Origin: Strigamia acuminata
Lineage: Eukaryota > Arthropoda > Chilopoda > Geophilomorpha > Linotaeniidae
NCBI GenBank assembly: GCA_949358305.1
Contig: OX442324.1
Span: 8,219,601-8,283,600, forward strand
DNA: 64,000 nucleotides
Direction of reading: 5' to 3'
The position numbers and the translations under genes are program-made. Under the pieces are notes generated by a model that saw nothing but the letters and a program-made list of their open reading frames with translations, made no database searches and was not told the DNA's origin. Positions 21,110 through 30,146 of the stretch are shown one piece after another (position 1 is the stretch's first letter; every line of letters starts with the position of its first letter).

Positions 21110-22453
21110 TCACGGCTCCGGCTTGTCGTTGGACGGTGGTTGCGGCTGAGAGGGGTCTTGCGGCTCCTCTTCAGACTCGGTTGCAACCGCTGCGGGTCCT
21201 GCTGGGGCTGGCGAAGTTCTCGCCGCCTCCAGTATAGACCGTATCGACGGTGGGGGAGGCATTAGCTGCCTGCCCTCCGCCTCCGCCGCTCCTGCTGTAG
21301 TCGATGGTGACTGGGGGGGTAGCTGGGGCACCTCCTCCGTCGCCGCCGTTTTGACTGGGGCCAAGGCACGTCGCGCCGCCGCTTCCTCTCTCGACGCCGC
21401 CACGGATGCAGCGCTGCGGGACTTCTTCCCCTTTCCCTTCTGTTTGCGAGCATTGTGCGTCGCCTCGATCGGATCCCACACCTTGGGGCTGAACTTGTCG
21501 GGATAGGCCTTCCGCCTGTGCACGCGTTTCATCAGCACCTCCTCGTACGTAGGCGGGGGTGGTGGCGAGTGCGTCGCCAGTTCCGGTGGCATCACGATAG
21601 GTGCGGGCTCGTGGGACGCCGGTACAAACATCCGCTGGAAACCATGATTGTTGGTCAGCCTAGGGAGTCCGGCTAGTGTCTCCACGTAGCCCCGGCAGAT
21701 TGATGCGTCGAAATCCGCGTAGTCCGCCCCCACCGTCTGTTCCAATGTCCAAGTCTGGACCACGAACGGGGACGGTAGGTGGAGGTACCACGCGTTCATA
21801 GCAGTACCGACCGACCATGCGACGATGCGGACCGTCTCATACCACCGTATCCTCCGTGCCGCGGCCGTCGCAACAGGTGGAACGTTGAGGACGATCCACA
21901 TCCTCTGTCGGATCAGGGCGATAGCCCTAGTCGTCCTGATGTCACTCCCGGCCGCGTCCACAAAGCGCAGGTGAAGTTCCCTCCACCGCTTCGCTTCGGC
22001 GACCCAGAGTGCCACCGTCTGAGCGTGCGCATGCTCGAGGCGCGGGATCGCTTTCAAAACAAGCGCTGTGCAGACCACCGGAGCACCAGGCGGTAAGTCG
22101 GCGACCTCAAGCGGGATCTGGCCCTCGACGGGTTCCAAAAACACCGCTCCTTCCTGTTGTCCAGAGGGGCATGGTTCCTGGGAAGGTCCTTCGCCTCCTC
22201 CGGCAGCTCCTAAACCCACGTCGTCCATCCCGGGGTCGCCGCACCGCAACAGTTGTGCCTCGAGGGACAAACCCTCCAGCACCGACAATTGAAGCACATC
22301 GTCCTCCGAAACAGACAACTCCATCATCTCGTCATCTGGCGCTGGTAGTTGGGATTGCACCGTCGGCAGCTCGGCGTAAGCGCCGTCCTGCCTCTGGGAA
22401 ACAATACACTCCTCCCGCGGAGTAGATGGTTCCGACCGTCCCGCGAGATTCAT
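21110..22453 (-). CDS. Element F ORF2: unknown protein with PPTY motif (447 aa from its ATG)
   Basis: I do not recognise this protein family. The frame is open for 447 codons from the ATG at 22451-22453, and that ATG overlaps the ORF1 stop as ATGA. The N-terminal third is acidic and Pro/Gly-rich. The middle is a compact Trp/Arg-rich domain of about 150 residues (RWYETVRIVAWSVGTAMNAWY region). A proline run ending in PPTY (21545-21556), followed by EEV, matches the PPxY late-domain or WW-ligand pattern used by retroviral Gag. The rest is a basic Lys/Arg/Ala-rich segment and a disordered Pro/Ser tail. I see no transmembrane segment or signal peptide, so it is not a classical Env. It sits 3' of pol, where env normally lies. 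Confidence 0.7.
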   Translation of the reverse strand: MNLAGRSEPSTPREECIVSQRQDGAYAELPTVQSQLPAPDDEMMELSVSEDDVLQLSVLEGLSLEAQLLRCGDPGMDDVGLGAAGGGEGPSQEPCPSGQQEGAVFLEPVEGQIPLEVADLPPGAPVVCTALVLKAIPRLEHAHAQTVALWVAEAKRWRELHLRFVDAAGSDIRTTRAIALIRQRMWIVLNVPPVATAAARRIRWYETVRIVAWSVGTAMNAWYLHLPSPFVVQTWTLEQTVGADYADFDASICRGYVETLAGLPRLTNNHGFQRMFVPASHEPAPIVMPPELATHSPPPPPTYEEVLMKRVHRRKAYPDKFSPKVWDPIEATHNARKQKGKGKKSRSAASVAASREEAAARRALAPVKTAATEEVPQLPPQSPSTTAGAAEAEGRQLMPPPPSIRSILEAARTSPAPAGPAAVATESEEEPQDPSQPQPPSNDKPEP

Positions 22454-23231
22454 GAGGCTACCCCAAGTGCCGCCACGGGGATTCCAAGCGCGAGTGACGC
22501 GCAAGCGATCGCCTGCTCACTACAACCGGCTTCCTCCGTGGGCATCTCGACCACCTGTTCGCCAGACACTCCGGGAAGGTCCAGAGCAAGGGACACTGCT
22601 GGTTCAGCCTGTACCTCGTCTCTGACCACTTCCAACTGCTGTGTGGGTTCCGGCGTACCGTCCGCCACGGGGAGGGCGACAACCATCGGAACGGCCACAA
22701 CATCCGGTTCGCTGGTACCGGATCCACATGATCGCTGTGCGACCGGCAGTACGGCAGCAGCTTCAGCCTCGGCCACCGCTTGCCTCGCCGCCTCGGCGGA
22801 CCGTGCCTTCCTCGCATTGTCCTTGATACGACGACGCAGCAGCTTCCCTGCGGACTCGATCTGAACCGCAGTTGCGCGCGGGTAGGACGCCCGCCACTCT
22901 GCCAACGAGGTCTCCAGCCGCACGGTCATTTCTTCCGTCCACTTCGACGGCGCTGGTTTTTGCTTCTGGCGCTTCGGGTTCGGCTGGGCTGGGGCCTCTG
23001 CCGAAGCCGCTCGCCCCGCCTGAACCCTTGGTGCCGAAGGCGCAGAACCCGATGGGCCAGGCTGCCCGTCCCGTGCTCTGACAGCTTCCACCGTCAAACC
23101 ACGTGGTAGTAGGGCATGCCCGCGTCGCAACAGCTCCTGCGTCCGCCTCTCCCACGAGTCGACGCTCATCCACGACACCATCGAACGGGCGCGACTCCGG
23201 TCGCCGCCCGGTCGTTGTGAGTGGCGCGCAT
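22450..23231 (-). CDS. Element F ORF1, 3' part: unknown basic/Ala-rich protein
   Basis: This frame ends at 22450-22452 and is open to the right edge of F sequence at the D insertion. It continues in the same frame at 29987-30146 once D and one target copy are set aside. An internal ATG (23179-23181) would give 243 residues. The protein has a Pro/Ala/Arg-rich segment, a KRQKQK basic cluster, and a Trp/Glu/Arg-rich helical region (KWTEEMTVRLETSLAEW to AEAEAAAVL) that could form a coiled coil. The acidic C-terminus is rich in Val/Glu. I do not recognise it. Translation of ORF2 could be coupled to its termination. Confidence 0.65.
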
Positions 23232-23696
23232 TGTTAGAAAAATGCCCAACTGTTTGATCTTATCGGTTGCATGTTTCCGGTTAAATGCAACGTGTGTGTC
23301 ATTGCAATTCTGTATTTGTGTTACATTGGTTGATATTGACTTTTAAACCCTTATTCCTGTGCTAAGTGCCGCAACCAATGTACTTATTAGCAATGACATA
23401 CCGATATGTCGTCTGCTCGAATATGAGCACTTATCTTTTAGTTTCTCATGGCTTTTGTTTACATTATCGATTGTTTATGCCGTTGTTTTGCCTTTGTTAT
23501 GTAAAGAATGAATCTTTGCTTGTTAACAATGATTCGTTCTTGTTTAAGCTTTGTAGCCTCGAATGAGGTGCGCTTTTATGTTTCTCTCCTCTCATCACGA
23601 TGAATAAAGATGGCGGTCGCATGATGCGAGTTCCCGCACCGTTTAAATCGAGTGTCAGCTCCTTTTCGTTGATGTCCGGCGCCTACAAACCTATCA
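23232..23696 (+). repeat. 5' LTR of copia element D
   Basis: This 465-bp LTR runs from TGTTAGAAAA to CCTATCA. It differs from 29517-29981 near 23329, 23598 and 23674. The primer site TGGTAGCAGAGG (23699-23710) follows after two bases. Confidence 0.95.
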
Positions 23697-24783
23697 TATG
23701 GTAGCAGAGGGTGGTTGACGACGCGGCCAACCGTTTGTGATACGTTTGCGGCAAGTTTCGTGAAGAAACGGACATCACGGATCCTCGCCAGTATTGTCGC
23801 AGAGACGTATCGTCGGATTCGAGGTGTTTGTAAAGCTGACAACGTGTGCGGACGTTTGCGGAGGCATTTCTGGATCGAACAGTGTAAGAATTGTCGAAAT
23901 TCTGTGCGAAATAAGCACATTGCTCGATATAAAGAAGATTTTCTTCTGCGGGCGCCATTTTGTTTTGGTTTCATCGCGACGAGCCGTGAAGCCAGCGGAG
24001 AATCGTGTGTACGGATCGACACACGCTCTCATCGTGATTCAACGCGAGAATACGTCGAATCGACGTCGTTTTTGGATCGTTTCGTCGTGGGAAAGCACGG
24101 AAGTCATCGTACGAATCGAATTCTTCGACGGCGGCCATTTTCGTCAAAGTAGGCGAAATACGACGTGTTTATTTCCATTTGAGGAGAGAAGTCCTGTTAG
24201 CGGGTTAAACATACGCGCAGGCATTTGACCAGAAGACCAGTTAGCGGGTTAAACATACGCGCTGGCATTTTCCCGAGGTTTTGTGCACGGAGCACATCCT
24301 ACGAAGGTGCGGACGAGCACGTTAAGTCGACGTGCATCGATTTCACGACGTGGGATCAACGAGGGAATTTTTGCGACGCAAACCAACCCGCAAAACAACG
24401 GATTTTCACCTTGCCAACTATTATTTAGTTTTAAGTTGTCGAAATTCCTTGTTAATAAGCTTAAGGTTTTGTTCGGGGGTCTTGTAGTATCCTTTCCACC
24501 CTTTACGCAGTCGCGTAGTGGAATTGTATTTTTGCGTAGGCTTTCTCTGGCCACCGAGTGTCCCGCGGTCCTAGGAGTCCGGTCGGAACTCGGGAGATAC
24601 TACGTAAAGTTTTTCGTCTCATTTAGTGAGATTTGTCCAAGGGAGACTGTATAATTTTCGCCTAAACCTTTTGGGGGTTTACGCCACTTGTAAAAGTGTA
24701 AAAAGTGTGTTTTGTGCTTCATTTGGTGTGTGCGACGATTTATTTTGTGAAAAAGTGCAATCTCCGCAACGAATCGACTAGAT
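23697..24783 (+). other. 5' leader of copia D with a 44-bp tandem duplication
   Basis: This leader of 1,087 bases separates the 5' LTR from gag. It holds the tRNA-Met primer site at its start. At 24196-24272 there is a tandem duplication with a 44-base period that repeats the word TTAGCGGGTTAAACATACGC. Short frames exist, but none resembles a known protein. Confidence 0.75.
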
Positions 24784-27700
24784 ATGGCGTCAGAGGAAAA
24801 ATACGACGATTATAAGTCGATTAAAAAACTGAATGGGACGAATTATGCCCAATGGGCGATTGGTGTAAAATTATTGTTATCCCAGCAAGGCGTGTGGGAC
24901 CACGTGACGGGCGACGAGACTGCGCCCGCCGCAACCGCCACAGCGAAGGAGAAACGGGATTTCAAAGTGCGTGAGAAGCGGGCGTGGTCCACGATATGCC
25001 TGAGTTGCGAAGAAGCGCAACAGCTCGTGGCCGTTGCCAAGGATACCTCTAAGGGGGCGTGGGAAGCGATCCGAGATGCTTACCAGCCCACCACACGCGC
25101 CCGGAAAGGCAGATTGAGGCGCGAGTTCCTGCAAATGCATCTAATGGACAATGAGGAGATGATGTGTTTTCTGGCCCGTGTCGACAGAAAAGTCGCAGAA
25201 CTCGCGAACGTCAAGGTTATACCGACGGATGAGGAAATCGCATTTCAATATATGGATTTTCTGCCAACAACTTATGAGACAATCAAGCAGATAATGTACC
25301 ACTGGGATGATTTGGACTTCACCACTGCAAAAGTGAAAGAGCGATTATTAGGAGAGTATAATCGTTTATTTGAAGCTTCAGACTCCTATGGTATGCGTAC
25401 ACAGGATTCCATCGATAATGCAGGTGCATTCTTTGGAAAAGGGCGATTCCAACGCGGAAAAGGCGGAAATCAGCCATTTACACCTCGAACTTGTTTTTCC
25501 TGTGGCGGCACTGGTCACTTCGCGAGAGAATGCCCGTCACCGCCCAAACAACAAGCGAATATGCAAAGCCAACGAGGTGGCACCTCTGCACAGCTAGCAA
25601 AAAGCACTGCACGAGGACGTGGCCGTGGTGGAAAGACCAAAAAGGCCAATTTGGGACAAGTTGACATCTTTGATGAGCCATTGACAATGTTTTCGGCGGC
25701 AGTTCATCAAACTGAAGAGGAAGTCACCTTGTCGCCACCATTGTCTTTAATGTCGCATTGCGACTTTGATCCGCACTGGTACATAGATACCGGTGCGACA
25801 GATCACTTTTCATTTAATAGAAGTTGGTTCGTGACCTTCAAGCCACTGTCCGGCTATAGTGTCCAGCAGGGGGAAGGAAAGTCTAAAATCGAGGGCATTG
25901 GCAACGTGTTGATCACATCTTGTTATGCAGGCAGATGTAGGGAAATCACACTGCAAAATGTTTATTTTGCGCCAAATTTTAAGAAGAATCTCTTATCGCT
26001 GGGCCGGACAGATGAAGCTGGTTTCACAACTTTTATCAAAAATGGAAAGTTGACCATGTTTAAAGACCGAATTAGTGAGCCTTTTCTTGTTGCAGATAGA
26101 ACAAATGATCGGATGTACAAAGTTAACTGCAAACTAGAGGCTAATATTGTGAACACAGCTGCACCTTCTGCGCAACAGAGTGCAGCGGTGGGTGAAAATT
26201 CGGTCAAAAATGTTGTAAAAAGTGAAAGTGTCATTAATCCTTTACTAAAAACAGTAGATTTTAAGGCAGCATTACTAAACACATTGAGTGGCGCAGTGCA
26301 GACTGCAGCGAAGCAGCAAGTGAGCGTAAATGCGCTAGTAAATGCGTCAAATCTTAAGAAAAGCGATTTAAATGATACTAACGGGCAAAATGTTTCGAAT
26401 GGGGGAAAAATCGAAAAGATCAAAGTGAAACCGCAGCCAATGGACATTTGGCACTCCAGAATGGGCCATTTTAATGCAAGTGGGATTGCAAAAATGGAAG
26501 TTTCGCCTGACATTTTCGGAGTTAAACTCTCCGACAAAGAACTTTCGCCTTGCGACGCGTGTTCGAAGGCAAAGAGCACTAGGGCAACCTTTTCCCCAAT
26601 CCCAGAAATTTCTACAAAGGGAATTTTGGAAGTAATCCACATGGATCTGTGGGGCCCTCAACCTTTTAAATCTCTTGGTGGGGCCAGCTATTACTTGATA
26701 ATCGTGGACGATTACTCACGTTTTATGTGGGTGGAAATTATTAAAAACAAGGGGGATGCATTTGAGCGTTTCAAACGATGGCAAACTGAAGTTGAGCGCA
26801 GCACTGGGAAAAAGGTCAAATGCATCAAGACAGACAACGGCGGGGAGTTTGTGTCGAAAAAGTGGGATGACTATGCAGCTTCTATTGGGCTTAAGTGCAT
26901 CCAAACAAACCCCTACTCCCCAGAAATGAATTCCGTGGCCGAAAGAGCAAACAGAACAATTGTTGGGGGAATTAGGGCCATGCTCTTCGAAAACAATTTT
27001 CCAAAGGGTTTGTGGGCAGAATTGGCCGTGACAGTTGTCTATCTTAAAAATAGATTCCCACACGCAAGCTTAAGTGGGAAAACCCCTTATAACTTGTTTT
27101 ATAACAAGAAAATGTCGTTGAGACATTTAAGATGTATCGGTTCTAAAGTTTTCGTGCACATTCCTTCGCAAACAAGGAGAAGCAAGTTGGAAGAAAGGGC
27201 ATGGCCTGGGGCCCTAGTCGGTTACGCGATAAAGACGCGGGGGTATCGAGTTTGGGACCCCAAATCCAACCAAGTGATTGCTTCAAAACATGTGAAGATT
27301 AATGAGAATGTCTTTTGGCACGAGTCGGTGCAACTAAGTGAAATTCCATCCGAACCTAATTATATGGGAAATTTGAATTATGAAGATTCAGATGAGGAAG
27401 AAATTCCAGTGGCACAAGGGGGAATTCCAGCCCCAATACCACAGAAAGTGGCCCCTGTTCAGCAACAGGTTCCCCCTATCATACAGCAGTTGTTTCAGGC
27501 CCCGAAACATGCGGTTCCGAATCCCCAATTAGTCCAACAGGCGGTCGAGCCTGAAATTGTGGAAGAAATCGCTCAAGCTGTTGGTGGGATTGAAGAAGAG
27601 GAGGAGCAACAAGTGGAAGTTCGGCTTCCAAATCCGACCCTCACACCTCCACCAGTTAGGAGGAATCCACCACGCGGTGCTAAGTTAAAGGGGGATATCA

Positions 27701-29499
27701 TAAGAAAACGTATGACCGCTCCCCAGGATTTAAAAATTTTGGACATGACACAGTGGCAACGGAGGGAAACCGTTAGACAAAGTGGTGAAACTGCCGGGCA
27801 GGTAGATGTGATCTACATAACACCACTTGGCGATAGAATCCGCAGTCGGATTGATGTTGTACGATGGTGCAAAGAAGAAGACTATCAGTACGATGGGGGT
27901 TGTTTCGACTTTAAGGCAACAGATGAGACCGTTGGGTTTGCCGGCCATGCATTCGTTGAACCGGATACTTTCGAAGAAGCTATGTCCAATCCCAATAAAT
28001 CCGACTGGCAGGATGCCATGGATGACGAGATTAATATCTTTAATGACAGAAAAGTTTACGAGGAAGTTGACAAAACCGAAGGGATGAATTTACTGGGAAC
28101 AAAATGGATTTATAAAATCAAGCGTGACTACACTGGGGCAATCAAACGCTGGAGAGCACGTTTAGTTGCGCAAGGTTTTGGGCAGAAAGAAAGAGTTGAC
28201 TTCACTGAGATATTTTCACCAGTGGTCAACTTTGTTCTCGTACTGATATTCTTTTGTTCTCTTGTGGTTCTACAAGGCTGGCGAGATACACATCTCGACA
28301 TCAAGTCTGCGTACTTGTACGGAGACCTTGATGTGCCACAATACATCAATATCCCGAAGGGCTTTCGGACCAAAGAGAACCAACACAAGTGTTGGCGATT
28401 GGTCAAATCCTTGTACGGACTTCACCAGTCCGGAAGGATGTGGTATTTCAAGCTCCACGAACGATTATTAGAAATAGGATTTACTCCAGTCTTAGGATTG
28501 AATTGCGTATATAGTTACGGCTCAGATGCCGTCCTTTTGTTTTACGTCGACGATATTGTTTTGTTCAGTCGTGATGCTTTCGTTGAACAATGTATCATCG
28601 AGTGGGTCCAAGAGAGCTTTGAAATAGTCAACCTTGGACCAGTAACTCTACTATTAGGGATTCATTTTGAGAGGAAAAATGGGGACATTTTAGTACATCA
28701 AAAGAGTTATATTGCGAAATTAGTCGAGAAATATGACATTGACCCGTGCCATAAGATTAAAATCCCAGTCACAGTTGGTACCATGATACAGAAGGTACAA
28801 CCGGGTGAACAAGTAAACTCGACGTTCCCATACAGGTCCCTAGTAGGGAGTTTACTATTTATCGCGAACAGAACGCGCCCAGATATCCTTTTCAGCGTCA
28901 TTGTGTTATCTCAATACAATGAGACCCACTCTAACAGACATGTTAAAATGCTAGTACAAGTGTTGAGATATCTGGCGAATACCCCCAACTATGTTATCAA
29001 CCTGGCAAATTGTAAGAACAACAATTTAACGGTTTACACCGACGCATCTTTTGCTTTGGACCAAGACAGTAGGAGAAGCTTTGGTGGTCACATAGTTTAT
29101 TTAGGAGGGGTTCCGATTTCATGGAATTGTCGAAAACAATCCATGACTTCACTGAGTATCATGGAAAGCGAGTTTCTCGCAGTTGTCGATGGCGTGAGAG
29201 AAGTGATATGGCTAGAACGTTTATACGAGGCCGATATCATCTTGTGTTTTGGAAGAAGCGTTCCTTGTGTTTACGCCGATAGCATGCCGGCAATCAACTA
29301 TGCGAAAAACAAGATCGAAAACCGTGCAAATAAACATATAGATGTTAAATTGCACTTTCTCCGCGATTGGTTTGAAAGAAGGGTATTTAACATCAAACAT
29401 GTGCCTGGCGAATTGAACATCGCGGATTTGATGACAAAGTGGTTGCCGCGCCCCAGATTATGTCAGCTCTGTGAGCATATTTTTGTTGTAGTCAAATAG
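24784..29499 (+). CDS. Copia D Gag-Pol polyprotein (1571 aa)
   Basis: This is one open copia frame starting MASEEKYDDYKSI. The UBN2-type Gag is followed by a CCHC knuckle (CFSC...GHF...C) at residue 237. The protease motif YIDTGATDHF has its Asp at residue 335. The integrase shows WHSRMGHF...CDAC, HMDLWGPQ, KTDNGGEF and SVAERANR. The RT box YVDD is at residue 1254. The RNase H contains YTDASFALD, IMESEF and ENRANKHIDVKLHF. No catalytic residue is missing and no stop or frameshift is seen. An acidic Glu/Gln/Pro-rich linker joins integrase to RT. The product would be processed to Gag particles and enzymes for cytoplasmic reverse transcription and nuclear integration. Confidence 0.96.
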   Translation: MASEEKYDDYKSIKKLNGTNYAQWAIGVKLLLSQQGVWDHVTGDETAPAATATAKEKRDFKVREKRAWSTICLSCEEAQQLVAVAKDTSKGAWEAIRDAYQPTTRARKGRLRREFLQMHLMDNEEMMCFLARVDRKVAELANVKVIPTDEEIAFQYMDFLPTTYETIKQIMYHWDDLDFTTAKVKERLLGEYNRLFEASDSYGMRTQDSIDNAGAFFGKGRFQRGKGGNQPFTPRTCFSCGGTGHFARECPSPPKQQANMQSQRGGTSAQLAKSTARGRGRGGKTKKANLGQVDIFDEPLTMFSAAVHQTEEEVTLSPPLSLMSHCDFDPHWYIDTGATDHFSFNRSWFVTFKPLSGYSVQQGEGKSKIEGIGNVLITSCYAGRCREITLQNVYFAPNFKKNLLSLGRTDEAGFTTFIKNGKLTMFKDRISEPFLVADRTNDRMYKVNCKLEANIVNTAAPSAQQSAAVGENSVKNVVKSESVINPLLKTVDFKAALLNTLSGAVQTAAKQQVSVNALVNASNLKKSDLNDTNGQNVSNGGKIEKIKVKPQPMDIWHSRMGHFNASGIAKMEVSPDIFGVKLSDKELSPCDACSKAKSTRATFSPIPEISTKGILEVIHMDLWGPQPFKSLGGASYYLIIVDDYSRFMWVEIIKNKGDAFERFKRWQTEVERSTGKKVKCIKTDNGGEFVSKKWDDYAASIGLKCIQTNPYSPEMNSVAERANRTIVGGIRAMLFENNFPKGLWAELAVTVVYLKNRFPHASLSGKTPYNLFYNKKMSLRHLRCIGSKVFVHIPSQTRRSKLEERAWPGALVGYAIKTRGYRVWDPKSNQVIASKHVKINENVFWHESVQLSEIPSEPNYMGNLNYEDSDEEEIPVAQGGIPAPIPQKVAPVQQQVPPIIQQLFQAPKHAVPNPQLVQQAVEPEIVEEIAQAVGGIEEEEEQQVEVRLPNPTLTPPPVRRNPPRGAKLKGDIIRKRMTAPQDLKILDMTQWQRRETVRQSGETAGQVDVIYITPLGDRIRSRIDVVRWCKEEDYQYDGGCFDFKATDETVGFAGHAFVEPDTFEEAMSNPNKSDWQDAMDDEINIFNDRKVYEEVDKTEGMNLLGTKWIYKIKRDYTGAIKRWRARLVAQGFGQKERVDFTEIFSPVVNFVLVLIFFCSLVVLQGWRDTHLDIKSAYLYGDLDVPQYINIPKGFRTKENQHKCWRLVKSLYGLHQSGRMWYFKLHERLLEIGFTPVLGLNCVYSYGSDAVLLFYVDDIVLFSRDAFVEQCIIEWVQESFEIVNLGPVTLLLGIHFERKNGDILVHQKSYIAKLVEKYDIDPCHKIKIPVTVGTMIQKVQPGEQVNSTFPYRSLVGSLLFIANRTRPDILFSVIVLSQYNETHSNRHVKMLVQVLRYLANTPNYVINLANCKNNNLTVYTDASFALDQDSRRSFGGHIVYLGGVPISWNCRKQSMTSLSIMESEFLAVVDGVREVIWLERLYEADIILCFGRSVPCVYADSMPAINYAKNKIENRANKHIDVKLHFLRDWFERRVFNIKHVPGELNIADLMTKWLPRPRLCQLCEHIFVVVK

Positions 29500-29516
29500 T
29501 TGCGCAAAGGGGGATT

Positions 29517-29981
29517 TGTTAGAAAAATGCCCAACTGTTTGATCTTATCGGTTGCATGTTTCCGGTTAATTGCAACGTGTGTGTCATTGCAATTCTGTAT
29601 TTGTGTTACATTGGTTGATATTGACTTTTAAACCCTTATTCCTGTGCTAAGTGCCGCAACCAATGTACTTATTAGCAATGACATACCGATATGTCGTCTG
29701 CTCGAATATGAGCACTTATCTTTTAGTTTCTCATGGCTTTTGTTTACATTATCGATTGTTTATGCCGTTGTTTTGCCTTTGTTATGTAAAGAATGAATCT
29801 TTGCTTGTTAACAATGATTCGTTCTTGTTTAAGCTTTGTAGCCTCGAATGAGGTGCGCTTTTATGTTTCTCTCCTCTCATCACAATGAATAAAGATGGCG
29901 GTCGCATGATGCGAGTTCCCGCACCGTTTAAATCGAGTGTCAGCTCCTTTTCGTTGATATCCGGCGCCTACAAACCTATCA
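29517..29981 (+). repeat. 3' LTR of copia element D
   Basis: This 465-bp LTR starts directly after the purine tract at 29507-29514 and is followed by the CGCAT target duplication. Confidence 0.95.
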
Positions 29982-29986
29982 CGCAT

Positions 29987-30146
29987 ACCACCTCTGCCTG
30001 GGAATGGTGAAGTGCACCAATCCCATGCCGAGGCAGTTGCCGCACGGTGACTCCCAACCGCCCGCCGATAGTTCCCATCGCTCGCCCGAGCAAACAGGGC
30101 AGATGTGCCACTGTTCGCCTCCATCTCCGCCTCCGTTTCCCGAATT
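29987..30146 (-). CDS. Element F ORF1, 5' part with CxxC-x15-CxxC zinc ribbon
   Basis: This is the upstream part of the ORF1 frame, cut off by element D. On the minus strand the open frame begins at an apparent splice acceptor (intron ending in a T-rich tract and TTAG at 30147-30150), with an in-frame TAG just inside the intron. It encodes a Gly-rich start, then CPVC (30090-30101) and, after 15 residues, CGNC (30033-30044), a pattern that could bind one zinc ion. The combined length, 160 plus 782 bases, is an exact multiple of three (314 codons including the stop). This supports a single frame across the D target site. No ATG precedes the zinc ribbon, so a start codon would have to come from a spliced upstream exon. 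Confidence 0.55.

Larger units (their letters stand above)
23232..29981 (+). mobile_element. Copia element D, full length, inserted in element F ORF1
   Basis: This complete plus-strand copia element is 6,750 bp. Its 465-bp LTRs differ at three positions by eye. The target duplication CGCAT is at 23227-23231 and 29982-29986. A primer-binding site matching initiator tRNA-Met starts at 23699, and a purine tract (AAAGGGGGA) precedes the 3' LTR. Its single Gag-Pol frame is intact. It is in the opposite orientation to F and splits the F ORF1 reading frame. Confidence 0.97.

Noticed and set aside
22502-22504. TTG as the start of F ORF2, giving 464 residues.
   Set aside because: Non-ATG initiation is not needed. 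The in-frame ATG at 22451-22453 overlapping the ORF1 stop is the simpler start.
22454-22520. Possible -1 ribosomal frameshift between ORF1 and ORF2.
   Set aside because: The frames have the right relation, but no X-XXY-YYZ heptamer is visible in the short window. The ATGA overlap explains the layout better. It is kept only as an alternative.
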